A DNA stretch of 64,000 bases from Saccharomycopsis crataegensis (Eukaryota; Ascomycota; Saccharomycetes; Ascoideales; Saccharomycopsidaceae), in the NCBI RefSeq assembly GCF_037102585.1, contig NW_027043820.1:840501-904500 (forward strand), given 5' to 3'. Both the position numbers and the translations under genes were made by a program. The notes below the pieces were generated by a model, which was not told where the DNA came from, did no database searches, and saw nothing but the letters and a program-made list of their open reading frames with translations. Within the stretch, counting starts at the first letter, position 1. Every line of letters starts with the position of its first letter. Shown here piece by piece: positions 50,425 to 60,723 of the stretch.

Positions 50425-51388
50425 CTTTGAAAGGCCCAGCTGGTTTTATTGCTTATTTTTGTACTATATTATGTTTTCTTTTTTTTTTTATTATTTTAAT
50501 TCGCTATTTTTCAATAGAGCATATCTGTATATGATTAGTTATTGACTGTCATTGCATGTCATGCGGTTTAACTATTTCTTTCTTTTCGTTCTGACTCTCT
50601 GTTACAAAAGCATTCTGAATAATAAAATCAAACTTAAAAGAGAATCACAATTTTGTGTAAATGTTCCATAACTTGAAAAGTGGAAAGTTTTGAAAAAAAA
50701 TAAAATGGGAAAACCTATCGCGCTATTACAATGCCAGAGACAACAACTATAAGAAAACAAAGGAAAGTCCCACATAACATATATAGAGAGTAAAATAATT
50801 TATTGTTTGCAAAATGATGATATCTGATGATATCATACCATATTTAATTAAAAGTAAATTTGTGTTAAAAGGGCTTGCTAATGATTATGGAAGCATTTAC
50901 ATCGTGCCAAAATATTATGGAATCCGGTTGACATTACAATGTGGTACCGGTTGTTCCGCTAGAAAGTATTGGTCATTAATATGTAGTACCGATCACCCGA
51001 ATCGATTTCAAGTTTACAAAGATTTTTCTGGAGCTGAACAAGTTTATTAAAAGTTCCACCACTAAAAATGCAAACAATGGATATCAATAAGTGGAACAAG
51101 AATTAAACACCATGTTGAACTGTAAAAAATCAAAATAACATAGCAAATGAAGATGAGAAACCAAAGACGAACAAAATCAATTGGATATTAAGTATTAAGA
51201 ATAGGATATATCTAAAACAACACAGGAAAAGCCAAGCCAAAATGAAAACGAAAACAGAGCAATGAAGAATGTTTTTTTTTTTTTTTTTAAAAAAAAAGAC
51301 AAAACAATTTAAAAGTAGTGAAATAACGAAAAAAAAAAAAGAAAAAAATGAGGGGTTCAAGTCTATAGTGAGAAAATTCATCCATAGC
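50425..51388. other. Intergenic region between SYS1 and the Rab4-like gene
   Basis: The only credible frame is the 78-codon ORF described separately. T-rich and A-rich tracts lie at about 50478-50488 and 51269-51298. Nothing else was recognised. Confidence 0.5.
50814..51050 (+). CDS. Hypothetical 78-residue protein
   Basis: An ATG-started frame (MMISDDIIPYLIKSKFVLKG) has balanced composition, with three cysteines in LQCGTGCSARKYWSLICS and no low-complexity tract. It contains no CTG codon. A TATATA element lies about 35 bases upstream. It has no signal peptide or membrane helix. I do not recognise it. It could be a real small protein or a remnant of a larger gene. It sits between SYS1 and the Rab4-like gene and runs towards the 3' end of the latter. 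Confidence 0.4.
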   Translation: MMISDDIIPYLIKSKFVLKGLANDYGSIYIVPKYYGIRLTLQCGTGCSARKYWSLICSTDHPNRFQVYKDFSGAEQVY

Positions 51389-52365
51389 TCAACAGCATAC
51401 CCATCCCCATCCACTACCCGCAGAGTTCCCAGTATATCTAGTTGCCCGTCTATTCAACAAACTTATTGTTGTTGGCTTCTTTCTAAGAAGTTGCCCTCCA
51501 TTATTGTTATTTGCAATTTCACTACTGGTACTTTGGATATCCCATTTCGATAAATCACCGTATTGAACCCCCGATAGCGGGTCTTCAGGATCAATAACCC
51601 CGATCTCCACTTTCGTAAGGATCATATTAGAAAGCTTATCGAAAATGTAATTGATATTGTCTGCCAACAACGCACTGGCCTTGATGAACGGGATCTCGTA
51701 CCCGATTTCACGAGAATAGTACGCACAGAATTCTAATACTTCTTCATCAGAAACTACCGTTGTAGGGTCTATTGGGCCATCATTCCCACCGGAACTGCTG
51801 TTTTTTCTCCCATTGTTCCCATCCTTTGACACAAGGTCTGCTTTGTTTCCTACCACTGCTATACTAATAGTGTCATTCGTCAAACTTTGGATATCTGCCA
51901 TAAATTCATGAAGCGCCTCGAAGGATTTCTTATTGGTGACATCGTATACCAATACCACCCCAGCTGAGCCTCGGTAATAACTTCTTGTGAGACTTCGGAA
52001 GCGTTCCTGGCCTGCGGTATCCCAAAGTTGTAGTTTCATGTTAATATTGTTAGGCGACGGGCTAGGTCCAATAGAAATGATTTTTGAGCTGAATTCCACC
52101 CCAATGGTCTGCGAAGCTAAGACATTCCAATCCCCACGGATAAATCGATGAAGAATACATGATTTTCCCACTCCAGACGGGCCAATGATGATAATTTTTG
52201 AAAGATAGTCATATTCTATCTAAATATCTTGTTAGTGGATATCCCTGAGAATCCAAAAAAAACAAAAAAAGATCATGATATACTTACATCACTGGAAGAA
52301 AGTCTTGATATATCTTCCGACAGATACGAGGCATTGGGGTCTCCCAGTTGACTGAAATTCATCAT
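51389..52365 (-). CDS. Rab4-like small GTPase, two exons
   Basis: Exon 1 (52288-52365) encodes MMNFSQLGDPNASYLSEDIS and RLSSSD. Exon 2 (51389-52219) continues IEYDYLSKIIIIGPSGVGKS, giving about 302 residues. The intron (52220-52287, 68 bases) has donor GTAAGT, branch CACTAAC (52231-52237) and acceptor TTTAG, in phase 0. Without exon 1 the P-loop would be cut. G motifs: GPSGVGKS, TIGVEF, WDTAGQE, NKAD, and ASALL in place of SAK. The tail ends WVCC for prenylation. The core is closest to Rab4/Rab14 (RYYRGSAG-like switch II helix), as in S. pombe Ypt4; S. cerevisiae has none. Inserts: a polar loop after NKAD (Gly/Ser/Asn-rich) and one in the beta2-beta3 turn (PSPSPNN). Likely an endosomal recycling Rab. 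Confidence 0.85.
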
Positions 52366-52705
52366 TAATATCTTTCTGATACTATTTTTATTTTATTGTC
52401 TGTTAAAGTTACTTTATTTTTTTTTTTGACGTTGGTTGTGGGATTGTTTTTTTTTTTTTTTTTTTCTTGGAAGCGTGATCAGCTGTATAGAGAGAACACA
52501 CAACATCTCCCTTATGATAAGGATATATCTACTTTGTAATATTGTGTAGGCATTGTCCTGGAATAATAATTCTCTCGATGCAATCAAGCTACGCTAACAT
52601 CAGCAAGTGCAAATATTGAAACTACGCGTATCCATCCATTTTTTTTTTTTCGTTTAAAAAGTTTATTATAATTCATCAACATATAACATTAACTGGAGAG
52701 AAAAT
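52366..52705. other. Intergenic region between the Rab4-like gene and PRE3
   Basis: Upstream flank of the Rab4-like gene with T-rich tracts (52418-52465) and one ACGCGT (52624-52629), then the 3' flank of PRE3. Nothing else was recognised. Confidence 0.4.
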
Positions 52706-53395
52706 TTAAGCAGCCTGAGGGATTTCGAATTCTTTTGGAACCAAGTATGTTTCTTCAGGGTAAAAAATCAATCTTTCAATTCCTGCTTTTGTCAAAACAA
52801 TCATTCTGATGACCCCACCAGAACTACCATCCCATTTGATGGCTTGACCCAAGGATTTTCTAATGAAGTTGACGGTTTCGTCTCTGGTCATGTTTTTTCT
52901 AAAATTCTCGTTACAGTACCCATAGATAAACCCAGACCCAGACCCAGCGATCGCGAAATCTTGTTTATGAATCGACCCGCCAATGGGTATGGAATACACT
53001 TCACCTTGTTGTTTTTCTTCATCGTAACCAGCACAGATGATCCCAGCAGTCAAGTTGTCTTTGTTGTTGTAACATAATTCCTGGAAGATCGAAGCAGCAA
53101 CGTTCACGCTAGCAGGACGCTCAAAATTATCAGACCCCACTTGATACGTCAAATAACTACGCACAATATCAGTGATTGCTTGTGTATCAGCAGCAGACCC
53201 TGAACGACAACACCAGATCTTGTCGTATACTTGGGTCAATTTGTCAGTGACACGGTTGGCAATATAAGCACCGGTGGTGGTTCTACTATCGGCCCCCAAA
53301 ATCACACCGTCTTTGAAAGTGACGGCCATGATCGAGGTACCCAAGTTGACTTCGCCTTTCTTGAGATGGTTGATATCGACAGAAACTCCGTTCAT
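52706..53395 (-). CDS. PRE3: PRE3, proteasome 20S beta1 subunit
   Basis: The 229-residue protein is the caspase-like (post-acidic) catalytic subunit of the 20S proteasome. The propeptide MNGVSVDINHLKKGEVNLG precedes Thr20 (GTSIMAV), which becomes the N-terminal nucleophile. Asp, Lys and Ser of the active site are in GADSRTT, DKIWCCRSGSAADT and AIAGSGSGFIYGY. Sequence follows yeast Pre3 almost residue by residue to FYPEETYLV. The C-terminus is about 14 residues longer (PKEFEIPQAA). The start is ATG 53395. A PACE-like element lies about 110 bases upstream. Confidence 0.97.
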   Translation of the reverse strand: MNGVSVDINHLKKGEVNLGTSIMAVTFKDGVILGADSRTTTGAYIANRVTDKLTQVYDKIWCCRSGSAADTQAITDIVRSYLTYQVGSDNFERPASVNVAASIFQELCYNNKDNLTAGIICAGYDEEKQQGEVYSIPIGGSIHKQDFAIAGSGSGFIYGYCNENFRKNMTRDETVNFIRKSLGQAIKWDGSSGGVIRMIVLTKAGIERLIFYPEETYLVPKEFEIPQAA

Positions 53396-53503
53396 TATTA
53401 TTATTATTCAAAAAAAAAACAAAATACAAAAAATAGTAATATTCTGTGATCCAATGGTCTCTGATGATGATGAAGATAATTAATAAACGCCATTGCAATA
53501 TAG

Positions 53504-53512
53504 TCGCCACCA
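53504..53512 (-). promoter_or_regulatory. PACE-like site upstream of PRE3
   Basis: On the minus strand the sequence reads GGTGGCGAC, seven of nine positions of the Rpn4 element GGTGGCAAA, about 110 bases before the PRE3 ATG. Proteasome genes are commonly under Rpn4 (established). Use here is inferred. The rest of the divergent gap 53396-54221 holds a 71-codon minus-strand frame at 53565-53780, not recognised, and the eIF3d promoter. Confidence 0.4.
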
Positions 53513-54221
53513 ACTTGAAAATCGCCTGAAAAGTAACCAGCAAGAAATAGGGTTACCCGGCTTACTAAGAGGGCTCGCAATCGGCTACAATATTGCCATT
53601 GATATTTGCGAGTATTTGCAAGAATATATTACATTGGGGAGTTTGGAGGCCGCCGTAAAGAATTAGCTTATCAATAAAATAATAATCCTGGAAACAATTG
53701 CGGTGATATTGTGTTGTGGGTGTTTTTAGGGGGAAGATTTCTAAGCTGCATAATTTGAAATATCCTTTACTGGAAAGCATTGACCGATATTATACACCAT
53801 TTATAATTATTATTCTAATTTATGACAGTTGAAATGCTACAATGATGGATGTGAGCAATTAAACAACAGAATAATATAAATGTATATGATTGATGAAAAC
53901 TGTATCAATTACGGGCGATCTACAACTCTATCCACTTTGAAATACCACCAAAATCGATGTCCAAAGTGTCACACTTTTCGTATCTATACTATTGAGAGAT
54001 CTCTCAATTGATTATTGCTTTCACTATTATTATTAGTAGTATTATTTCCTATTATTCTTCCTGCTACTTATTTCTCTGTGTCTCCTCCTAATGGATCCTC
54101 ATATTTGGCGACCGGGTAATCACAAAATCATTTGTCTGAAAATTTTTTTCCGTACTATTATCATAGATCATCGTTACAACACAGTGTTACTTACTTACTC
54201 ATTCACGATCGTCAAATAATA

Positions 54222-56003
54222 ATGTCTGATCTCCCATTTTCTCTTAACTTCTTGTCCTCCCCAGAGAACCCATGGGGTCCTCCAAAAGCGGTTCCTGCGT
54301 CATTGAACTTCCACTCGATTCCATACGCTCCATTCTCCAAGTCTGATAAATTAGGTAAAGCCTCAGACTGGTTCAGTGCCGAACAATTCCAAAACCAACC
54401 ACAAGGCAAGGGCCAAAAGAATGTCAGAGACCCATTCCACGCCTACGGTGCCTCCGCTGCTTCCAAGTTTGCTGCCGAAGAAACTTCTGATAACGTTAAC
54501 AGCTTTGAAGTTGTCGACAACAAACCATCGACCACTACAGCCAACCAACAACAAAAGACTGTCCTTAGAGGAAGAGGTAACAACAACAACAACAACAATA
54601 ATAAGAGACAAGGTGGTGCTAATGCTCCTCAAAGAAATGCTTTCCAAAGACCTGCTCCAGTTAAGAAGCCTGTTTCTGCCGTCCAGACTCCACAACAACA
54701 ACGTGCCAGTTACTGGAACACTCAAAACCAACTCCAAATTGATGAAGCGGCCAAGAAGAAGAAGTATTCTATTGAAGTGAAATCCAACTTTTCTAAGGTG
54801 ACCGATATTGAGCTCAACAAGCTCACCAAATTGAATTTGGACTTGGGGGCTAACGGTAAAGGTGAAACCTTGGCTGTCAAGGCTAACCCATCTTTGATGA
54901 AATTATACAATAAGACTTTTGACAAATTATCATCTAGCTCCAACTTGAACAAGAAAACCATTCCATTGAAGGTGTTTTCTAAAGAATTCCCAAAGACTTA
55001 CGTTGACACCATGAACGATGAAACTTTGATGAATTACGCCAAGGATGGTACCGCTGATGTGTTGATCACTGACGAAATTTTGACCACCATCATGGCTGCT
55101 CCAAAATCTAACTTCCCTTGGAACTTCAAGATCGTTAAGGACTTGAAGAACAACAAGTTATACTTCTCAAACTCCGAACTTGAACCACAGACAATTGTCG
55201 ATGAAAACGATAAAGACTTATTCCTTACCAGTTTCCTTGCCGATGACAATACTCTTAACAGTCACGTAAGATTGGCAAATGAATTCAAGGGTATTAACTA
55301 CAACTTATCCAGATTTGTTACTGCCTCAACCAACGGTGCCAATATCCAAAAAATCACTCCAGACACTGCCGTTAACAAATCTTCTGACGTTAAGACTAGT
55401 AAGATCTACAAGTACAAGCTTTATAAGATTCCACAAGTGACAGTTGGTGAAGATAATAAGAAGCACCGCAAGTTGACTTTAGCCAAATCCGACGATGAGG
55501 AAGCCGAAATCAAGTACATTAATGTTGGTATTCGTACTGAAGCTGATCTTTTGCAGAAGCCAAACTCTGGTGACGAATATGAAACTGTTGCCGTTCATGC
55601 TTTGAACCAATACAAGCCATCTCAATTGGACTGGAAATCTAAATTGATCTCTAACCGTGGTGCCATTATTTCTACTGAATTGAGAAAGAACAACAACTTG
55701 TTTAGCAAGTGGATTGTCAGCTCGATCTTGGGTGATATCAACAGCATTAAGTTGGGTTTTGTCGCTCGTGACAGCTTCAACTCTGCCGAGAAGCACAGTG
55801 TCTTGGGTATGTTTAACTATAAGCCAGAAGACTTGGCCAGACAATGCAACTTACAAATTGGTAACGGTTGGGCCATTTTCAAGAGCATTATCGACATTGT
55901 GAACCATGAGGCTGAAGTCAGCAAAGACAGTAAAGATACCGTTGAATTCATGTTGGCCAGAGACCCTAGCCAACCTAAGTTGAATATCTATAGAGTCGAT
56001 TAG
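54222..56003 (+). CDS. Translation initiation factor eIF3 subunit d
   Basis: The 593-residue protein is eIF3d, a peripheral subunit of eIF3 with a cap-binding-like fold (S. pombe Moe1). It opens MSDLPFSLNFLSSPENPWGP, containing the NPWGP element seen at the N-terminus of eIF3d. An Asn/Gln-rich linker with RGRGNNNN and KRQGG (probable RNA-binding) follows. The conserved core begins near 190: SIEVKSNFSKVTDIELNKL, PLKVFSKEFPKTYVDTMNDE and, late, QLDWKSKLISNRGAIISTEL and KWIVSSILGDINSIKLGFVA. The start is ATG 54222; the longer frame opens at TTG. S. cerevisiae lacks eIF3d, so its presence separates this yeast from that lineage. No CTG codon occurs. Confidence 0.93.
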   Translation: MSDLPFSLNFLSSPENPWGPPKAVPASLNFHSIPYAPFSKSDKLGKASDWFSAEQFQNQPQGKGQKNVRDPFHAYGASAASKFAAEETSDNVNSFEVVDNKPSTTTANQQQKTVLRGRGNNNNNNNNKRQGGANAPQRNAFQRPAPVKKPVSAVQTPQQQRASYWNTQNQLQIDEAAKKKKYSIEVKSNFSKVTDIELNKLTKLNLDLGANGKGETLAVKANPSLMKLYNKTFDKLSSSSNLNKKTIPLKVFSKEFPKTYVDTMNDETLMNYAKDGTADVLITDEILTTIMAAPKSNFPWNFKIVKDLKNNKLYFSNSELEPQTIVDENDKDLFLTSFLADDNTLNSHVRLANEFKGINYNLSRFVTASTNGANIQKITPDTAVNKSSDVKTSKIYKYKLYKIPQVTVGEDNKKHRKLTLAKSDDEEAEIKYINVGIRTEADLLQKPNSGDEYETVAVHALNQYKPSQLDWKSKLISNRGAIISTELRKNNNLFSKWIVSSILGDINSIKLGFVARDSFNSAEKHSVLGMFNYKPEDLARQCNLQIGNGWAIFKSIIDIVNHEAEVSKDSKDTVEFMLARDPSQPKLNIYRVD

Positions 56004-56248
56004 TTTTTATATGTATTATTTTTCCTTTTCTACTCCATTGATTAATGAATGCACCCGTTAAATTGTTTCTATGATGGTTACTCACAATGTATACACCTGA
56101 ACACCAGCCAGCCAACCTGCCACATTGCCCACAGCACCCGTGCACCAACCCTGCTGCGCTTTCAATAAAATTTGCGGCGGGTTTTTCTATCTTGCAGTAA
56201 TGGGGTGTAGAACCCCTGATATAGCTAAGGCAAACAAACAAAGGGAAA

Positions 56249-56254
56249 AACGTG
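56249..56254 (-). promoter_or_regulatory. Pho4-like CACGTT site upstream of VTC4
   Basis: On the minus strand CCCACGTTTTTC contains CACGTT, one form of the Pho4 site, about 160 bases before the VTC4 ATG. VTC4 is a PHO-regulon gene in S. cerevisiae (established). Only one site is seen in the gap 56004-56415, so support is modest. Confidence 0.35.
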
Positions 56255-56415
56255 GGCATCCATCAGCGATGAGTTTATCATAGCTTTTAATGCTGGGCGG
56301 CTGGAAAAAACTAATTTCAAGAGAACAACACACTGCACTTTTCTTTTTTGTTCTTCGAACCCTCACTCAAGATTCAATCCATATATCTCAGGTTGGTGTA
56401 CATAAGTGAACGACT

Positions 56416-58536
56416 ATGAAGTTTGGTGAACATCTTAAAAGCAGTCTTATCAAGGACTTCAATTTCTACTATATCGCGTACGATGACCTTAAATACCAAT
56501 TGAAAAAAGGCCTCAACAAGAACGATGATACCTGGTCAAGCGATCTCGAAGAACAGTTTCTTACTTCTCTCGAATCCGAATTAGACAAGGTTTACTCCTT
56601 CACCGTGCTCAAGAAGGGGGAAATTCAAAAGAGAATTAAGAGCACCGAGAAATTGGTCAATGAGGTGGTGGAGGCCGTGGATTCTGATCATCCGCCACTT
56701 GAAGAGGACTTCCTCGAGTTGGAAGATGAATTATCGGATATCATTGCCGATACCCACGACTTGGCGAAATTTACCAAACTCAACTATACCGGTTTTCACA
56801 AAATCATCAAGAAGCACGACAAGCAAACCAAATTCCATTTGAAGCCGATTTTCCAGGCCAGATTAGATTCCAAACCGTTCTTCAAGGACAACTACGACAA
56901 TTTGATTGTCAAGTTATCGAAGCTCTATGACTTGGTCAGAACTAGAGGTAATCCTGTCATTGGTGACTCAGCCGCGGGTGGAAAGCAACAAAATTTTGTG
57001 CGTCAAACTACCAAGTATTGGGTTCATCCTGACAACGTCACGGAATTGAAGTTGATTATCCTTAAGCATTTGCCAGTGTTGGTTTTCAATTCCAACAAGG
57101 AATTTTCTACTGACGATTCTGCCATCACTTCGATCTACTTTGACAATAGTAAGATGGATTTGTATTATGGTAGATTAAGAAAAGATGAAGGTGCCGAAGC
57201 TCATAGATTACGTTGGTACGGTAATATGAAAAGCGACACGATTTTCTTTGAAAGAAAGACCCATAGAGAAGATTGGACTGGGGAATCATCGGTGAAACAA
57301 CGGTTTTCCACCAAAGAAAAACATGTCAATGATTTCATCAAGGGTGAATACACAGTTCCGCAAGCTTTTGAGAAAATGAGAAAGGAAGGGAAGAAAAGTA
57401 GAAAAGAGATTGAAAATTTGGAAGCCTTGGCATCCGAAATTCAATATGCAATGATCAAGAGAAAACTAAGACCAGTCATGAGATCATTTTATCACAGAAC
57501 TGCTTTCCAATTACCAGGGGACGCGAGAGTCCGTATTTCTCTTGATACGGAATTGTCATTGGTGAGAGAAGATAATTTTGACGGACACGACAGAACTAAT
57601 GGCAACTGGCGTAGAACCGATATTGGTATTGATTGGCCATTCAATCAATTAGATGATAAGGATATCTGCAGGTTCCCTTATGCAGTTTTGGAAGTTAAAT
57701 TGCAAACTCAATTAGGCCAAGAACCTCCTCAATGGATTCGTGACTTGATTGCTTCCCACTTGGTCGAAGCAGTACCTAAGTTCTCTAAATTCATTCATGG
57801 TTGTGCTTCTTTGCTTCCAGAAAAAGTTGATTTGATTCCATTCTGGTTACCTCAAATGGACGTTGATATTAGAAAACCAAAACTAGTTGAAGGGGTAGGT
57901 ATTCAAAAGATTCACCATGACAATAATAGCGATAGCAATCATGCTACCGCCGAGTTCTTGGACGAGGAAGAACTTCTTGGTGGTAACTATCAGTCAACAA
58001 ACTCTGCCTCCATCGTTGCTAATGTTGGCGGTGACTCAGAAAGTTCTCCATTATTGATCAACTCTTATTCGGCACGCAAAGTGAATACTAACGGTTTCTC
58101 CCTTGTGCCAAAATTCATTAGAGATTACTTTGATGATGATAGGGAATATAAGATTCCCCAAGGCACAGTGTTTGAAACCCGGATCAAGGCGCCTCCAGGA
58201 AAGCAAATATGTGTTCCAGTGCGGATCGAACCAAAAGTATACTTTGCCACTGAACGTACTTTCCTTTCGTGGCTTTCTATTGCTATGGTCCTTGGGGCTA
58301 CTGCCACCACTTTGCTCAGCTATGGTGGTTCTGGAGCTTCACTCGTTTCATCTATTGGGTTTTTCGTTAGTGCCATTTTAACAATTATTTATGCCACAGT
58401 ATTGTACATTTGGCGTGTATACCAAGTTAGAGAAAAGAAGGCAACCGACTACACTGACAGAGTTGGGCCTGCTGGTATTTGTGGCTTGTTGATGATCTCT
58501 ACCTTTTTGACCTTTGTGTTCAAGTACACTGAATAA
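56416..58536 (+). CDS. VTC4: VTC4, catalytic subunit of the vacuolar polyphosphate polymerase
   Basis: The 706-residue protein polymerises ATP gamma-phosphate into polyphosphate while translocating it into the vacuole. Domains: SPX (about 1-150; [20 protein letters not shown], then [16 protein letters not shown], the inositol pyrophosphate pocket). The tunnel-shaped TTM polymerase domain (about 190-480) has [44 protein letters not shown] and [17 protein letters not shown]. Three C-terminal membrane helices of the DUF202/VTC1 type follow (about 610-700, after [13 protein letters not shown]). Length and catalytic lysine/arginine positions match Vtc4 rather than the longer Vtc2/3. No CTG codon occurs. 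It is convergent with ADE13. Confidence 0.97.
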   Translation: MKFGEHLKSSLIKDFNFYYIAYDDLKYQLKKGLNKNDDTWSSDLEEQFLTSLESELDKVYSFTVLKKGEIQKRIKSTEKLVNEVVEAVDSDHPPLEEDFLELEDELSDIIADTHDLAKFTKLNYTGFHKIIKKHDKQTKFHLKPIFQARLDSKPFFKDNYDNLIVKLSKLYDLVRTRGNPVIGDSAAGGKQQNFVRQTTKYWVHPDNVTELKLIILKHLPVLVFNSNKEFSTDDSAITSIYFDNSKMDLYYGRLRKDEGAEAHRLRWYGNMKSDTIFFERKTHREDWTGESSVKQRFSTKEKHVNDFIKGEYTVPQAFEKMRKEGKKSRKEIENLEALASEIQYAMIKRKLRPVMRSFYHRTAFQLPGDARVRISLDTELSLVREDNFDGHDRTNGNWRRTDIGIDWPFNQLDDKDICRFPYAVLEVKLQTQLGQEPPQWIRDLIASHLVEAVPKFSKFIHGCASLLPEKVDLIPFWLPQMDVDIRKPKLVEGVGIQKIHHDNNSDSNHATAEFLDEEELLGGNYQSTNSASIVANVGGDSESSPLLINSYSARKVNTNGFSLVPKFIRDYFDDDREYKIPQGTVFETRIKAPPGKQICVPVRIEPKVYFATERTFLSWLSIAMVLGATATTLLSYGGSGASLVSSIGFFVSAILTIIYATVLYIWRVYQVREKKATDYTDRVGPAGICGLLMISTFLTFVFKYTE

Positions 58537-58844
58537 TATTTTTTTCCTTTCTTTTACAGTTTTATCTTCTTTATTTAGTTATCTCTTTTTTTTTTTTTCA
58601 TTCTTTCGGCATATGGTTGAATCATCAATTACATGTCTCCTATTTGAATCTTGTTTACAAAACGCAACCATATCTTTTCATTTAATAATACTCAATACAA
58701 AAAAAACAACATTCATAGAACTATTCAAGATTATTTTTCAAACATTTAAGACAGGTTAATTTTAACAAATGGAGAACGTCAATTCAAACACCTAAAAAAA
58801 AAAAAATAATGATGAAAAAAAAAATAGCTCCTGTGTTCATTTAT

Positions 58845-58897
<53 letters not shown>

Positions 58898-58912
58898 ATA
58901 TACTGACAAGAC
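58537..58912. other. Convergent intergenic region with (AT)n tract
   Basis: 3' flanks of VTC4 and ADE13. A (AT)n tract of about 60 bases spans 58843-58902, next to the ADE13 stop. A poly(A) run lies at about 58794-58806. Nothing else was recognised. Confidence 0.6.
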
Positions 58913-60361
58913 TTAAACGCTCAAGCTGACAGTGGCATCATTGATGTGCTTTTGGAATGGCTTCAAAGCTTCAGCAACATCCTTCTTGACAAACTTGTCA
59001 GTTTGTTGAGCAGCTCTACCGACAAAAGTGGATGGGTCCAACAATTTGTCCAAATCGGCCCAGATTGGCTTGAAGTATTCGGTGTTTTTGATTCTTTCAA
59101 TCAAATCATTGTCACCACCTTGTTGCTTGACAACGGCACTGGCTTGGTGGGACAACACTCTAATTTCTTCGTGACATTCTTGTCTAGAAGCACCTTTTTC
59201 AACCATGGCCATGATGATGTTTTCGGTGGCCATGAATGGCAATTCAGCCATGATTCTTCTTTCAATGACCTTAGGGTAAACAACGAGGCCGGAAGTGATG
59301 TTCAACAAGGTGGTCAAGACGATATCAGCGGTCAAGAAAGCGGATGGGAGGGACACTCTTCTGATGGCAGAATCGTCCAAAGTTCTTTCAAACCATTGGA
59401 CCGATGCTGTTTGCACGGCATCGGAGAAAAGTGATCCCAAGTGTCTGGACAAAGAACACACACGTTCACTTCTCATTGGGTTTCTCTTGTAGGCCATGGC
59501 CGAAGACCCGATTTGGGACTTTTCAAATGGTTCTTCCATTTCCTTCAAGTTAGCCAACAATCTAATATCGGTGGCCATCTTGTGCGCGGTGGCTCCCAAA
59601 GAAGCCAATGGGGCCAACACGTCAATATCAATCTTTCTAGAGTAAGTTTGACCAGTGACAGGGTAGGCAAAGTCGAAGCCCAACAATTCGACGATCTTGG
59701 CATCGAGAGCCTCGACAGCATCGTGATCACCGTGCAACAAGGACAAGAAAGAACCTTGGGTACCGGTGGTCCCCTTGGCACCTCTCAACCCCAAATCGTT
59801 TCTAGCACGCACAATGTTTCTCAAATCCCACAAGAGTTCTTGCAACCATAAAGTGCTTCTCTTCCCAACAGTAGTCAATTGAGCTGGTTGGAAATGGGTC
59901 CATCCAAGAACTGGCAAATCCTTGTATTCGAGAGCAAACTTCGACAATCTGTCAATGACGTTGACCAACTTTGGGATAATGACATCGAAAGCGTCCCTGA
60001 GGAAGATCAAGTCAGCATTATCGGTGACATAACAAGAAGTAGCCCCCAAATGGATGATCCCGGCAGCAGCAGGACAAGTTTCCCCAAAAACGTGGACGTG
60101 GGCCATGACATCGTGTCTAACGATTGCTTCTTGCTTTTTGGCAGCCTCGATTTCTTCATCGGTGATTTCGAGATGCTTTTCCATTTGTCCTAGAGCCTCG
60201 TCGGTGATGACGTCCAATCCAACGGATTTTTCAGCCTTGGCTAAAGTGAGCCACAACTTTCTCCATGTTGAGAAACGGTTTCTCAAAGAGAAGATCTTGG
60301 ACATTTCATCCGAGGCATATCTCGAGGATAATGGGGTGGAGTACTTGTCGTTGTCAGACAT
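58913..60361 (-). CDS. ADE13: ADE13, adenylosuccinate lyase
   Basis: The 482-residue enzyme acts twice in purine synthesis: it cleaves SAICAR to AICAR and adenylosuccinate to AMP, releasing fumarate. It belongs to the fumarase/aspartase superfamily. The signature loop [18 protein letters not shown] (about 280-297) carries the catalytic serine. Other conserved parts are [27 protein letters not shown] and [16 protein letters not shown]. Length equals the yeast enzyme (482). The start is ATG 60361. Codon bias is strong. A TGACTC element (Gcn4/Bas1 core) lies about 118 bases upstream. Confidence 0.98.
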   Translation of the reverse strand: MSDNDKYSTPLSSRYASDEMSKIFSLRNRFSTWRKLWLTLAKAEKSVGLDVITDEALGQMEKHLEITDEEIEAAKKQEAIVRHDVMAHVHVFGETCPAAAGIIHLGATSCYVTDNADLIFLRDAFDVIIPKLVNVIDRLSKFALEYKDLPVLGWTHFQPAQLTTVGKRSTLWLQELLWDLRNIVRARNDLGLRGAKGTTGTQGSFLSLLHGDHDAVEALDAKIVELLGFDFAYPVTGQTYSRKIDIDVLAPLASLGATAHKMATDIRLLANLKEMEEPFEKSQIGSSAMAYKRNPMRSERVCSLSRHLGSLFSDAVQTASVQWFERTLDDSAIRRVSLPSAFLTADIVLTTLLNITSGLVVYPKVIERRIMAELPFMATENIIMAMVEKGASRQECHEEIRVLSHQASAVVKQQGGDNDLIERIKNTEYFKPIWADLDKLLDPSTFVGRAAQQTDKFVKKDVAEALKPFQKHINDATVSLSV

Positions 60362-60478
60362 CCTGGTACGAAGAACTTTGTTAGAGAGTTTTGGGAGTGG
60401 GCGATTGAGCTGTTGTTTCTTCCTGCTAACAATCCTCTCTCAAGAGAAAAAAAAAAAAGACTATTGTACTCGGGGCAA

Positions 60479-60484
60479 GAGTCA
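60479..60484 (-). promoter_or_regulatory. TGACTC (Bas1/Gcn4 core) upstream of ADE13
   Basis: The plus strand reads GAGTCA, so TGACTC is on the ADE13 strand, about 118 bases before the ATG. Bas1/Bas2 act through this core at ADE genes in S. cerevisiae (established). The divergent gap 60362-60723 also holds the MAK10 promoter. Confidence 0.4.
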
Positions 60485-60723
60485 TCACCATCTATTTATC
60501 CGCGGAGGTTGAAAAAATTTCCTGCGCTGCCCGTACGATGATATATGCGCGTAACTGCATATATATGCATCACGAAACATGTGACATTTTTTTTTTACAG
60601 TTGTGAGCCCCTGGCAAGTGCCCCGTGCCAAAAAAGTTGCACGAAAAATCACCCTCATAACATATTACTAGCTAGCACTTGCCTAATACTTCAATCCTTT
60701 CTTTTGCAGACCAAAGATCGATC

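Noticed and set aside
53565-53780. 71-codon minus-strand frame between PRE3 and eIF3d
   Set aside because: Lies in a divergent promoter region, unrecognised, no supporting signal.
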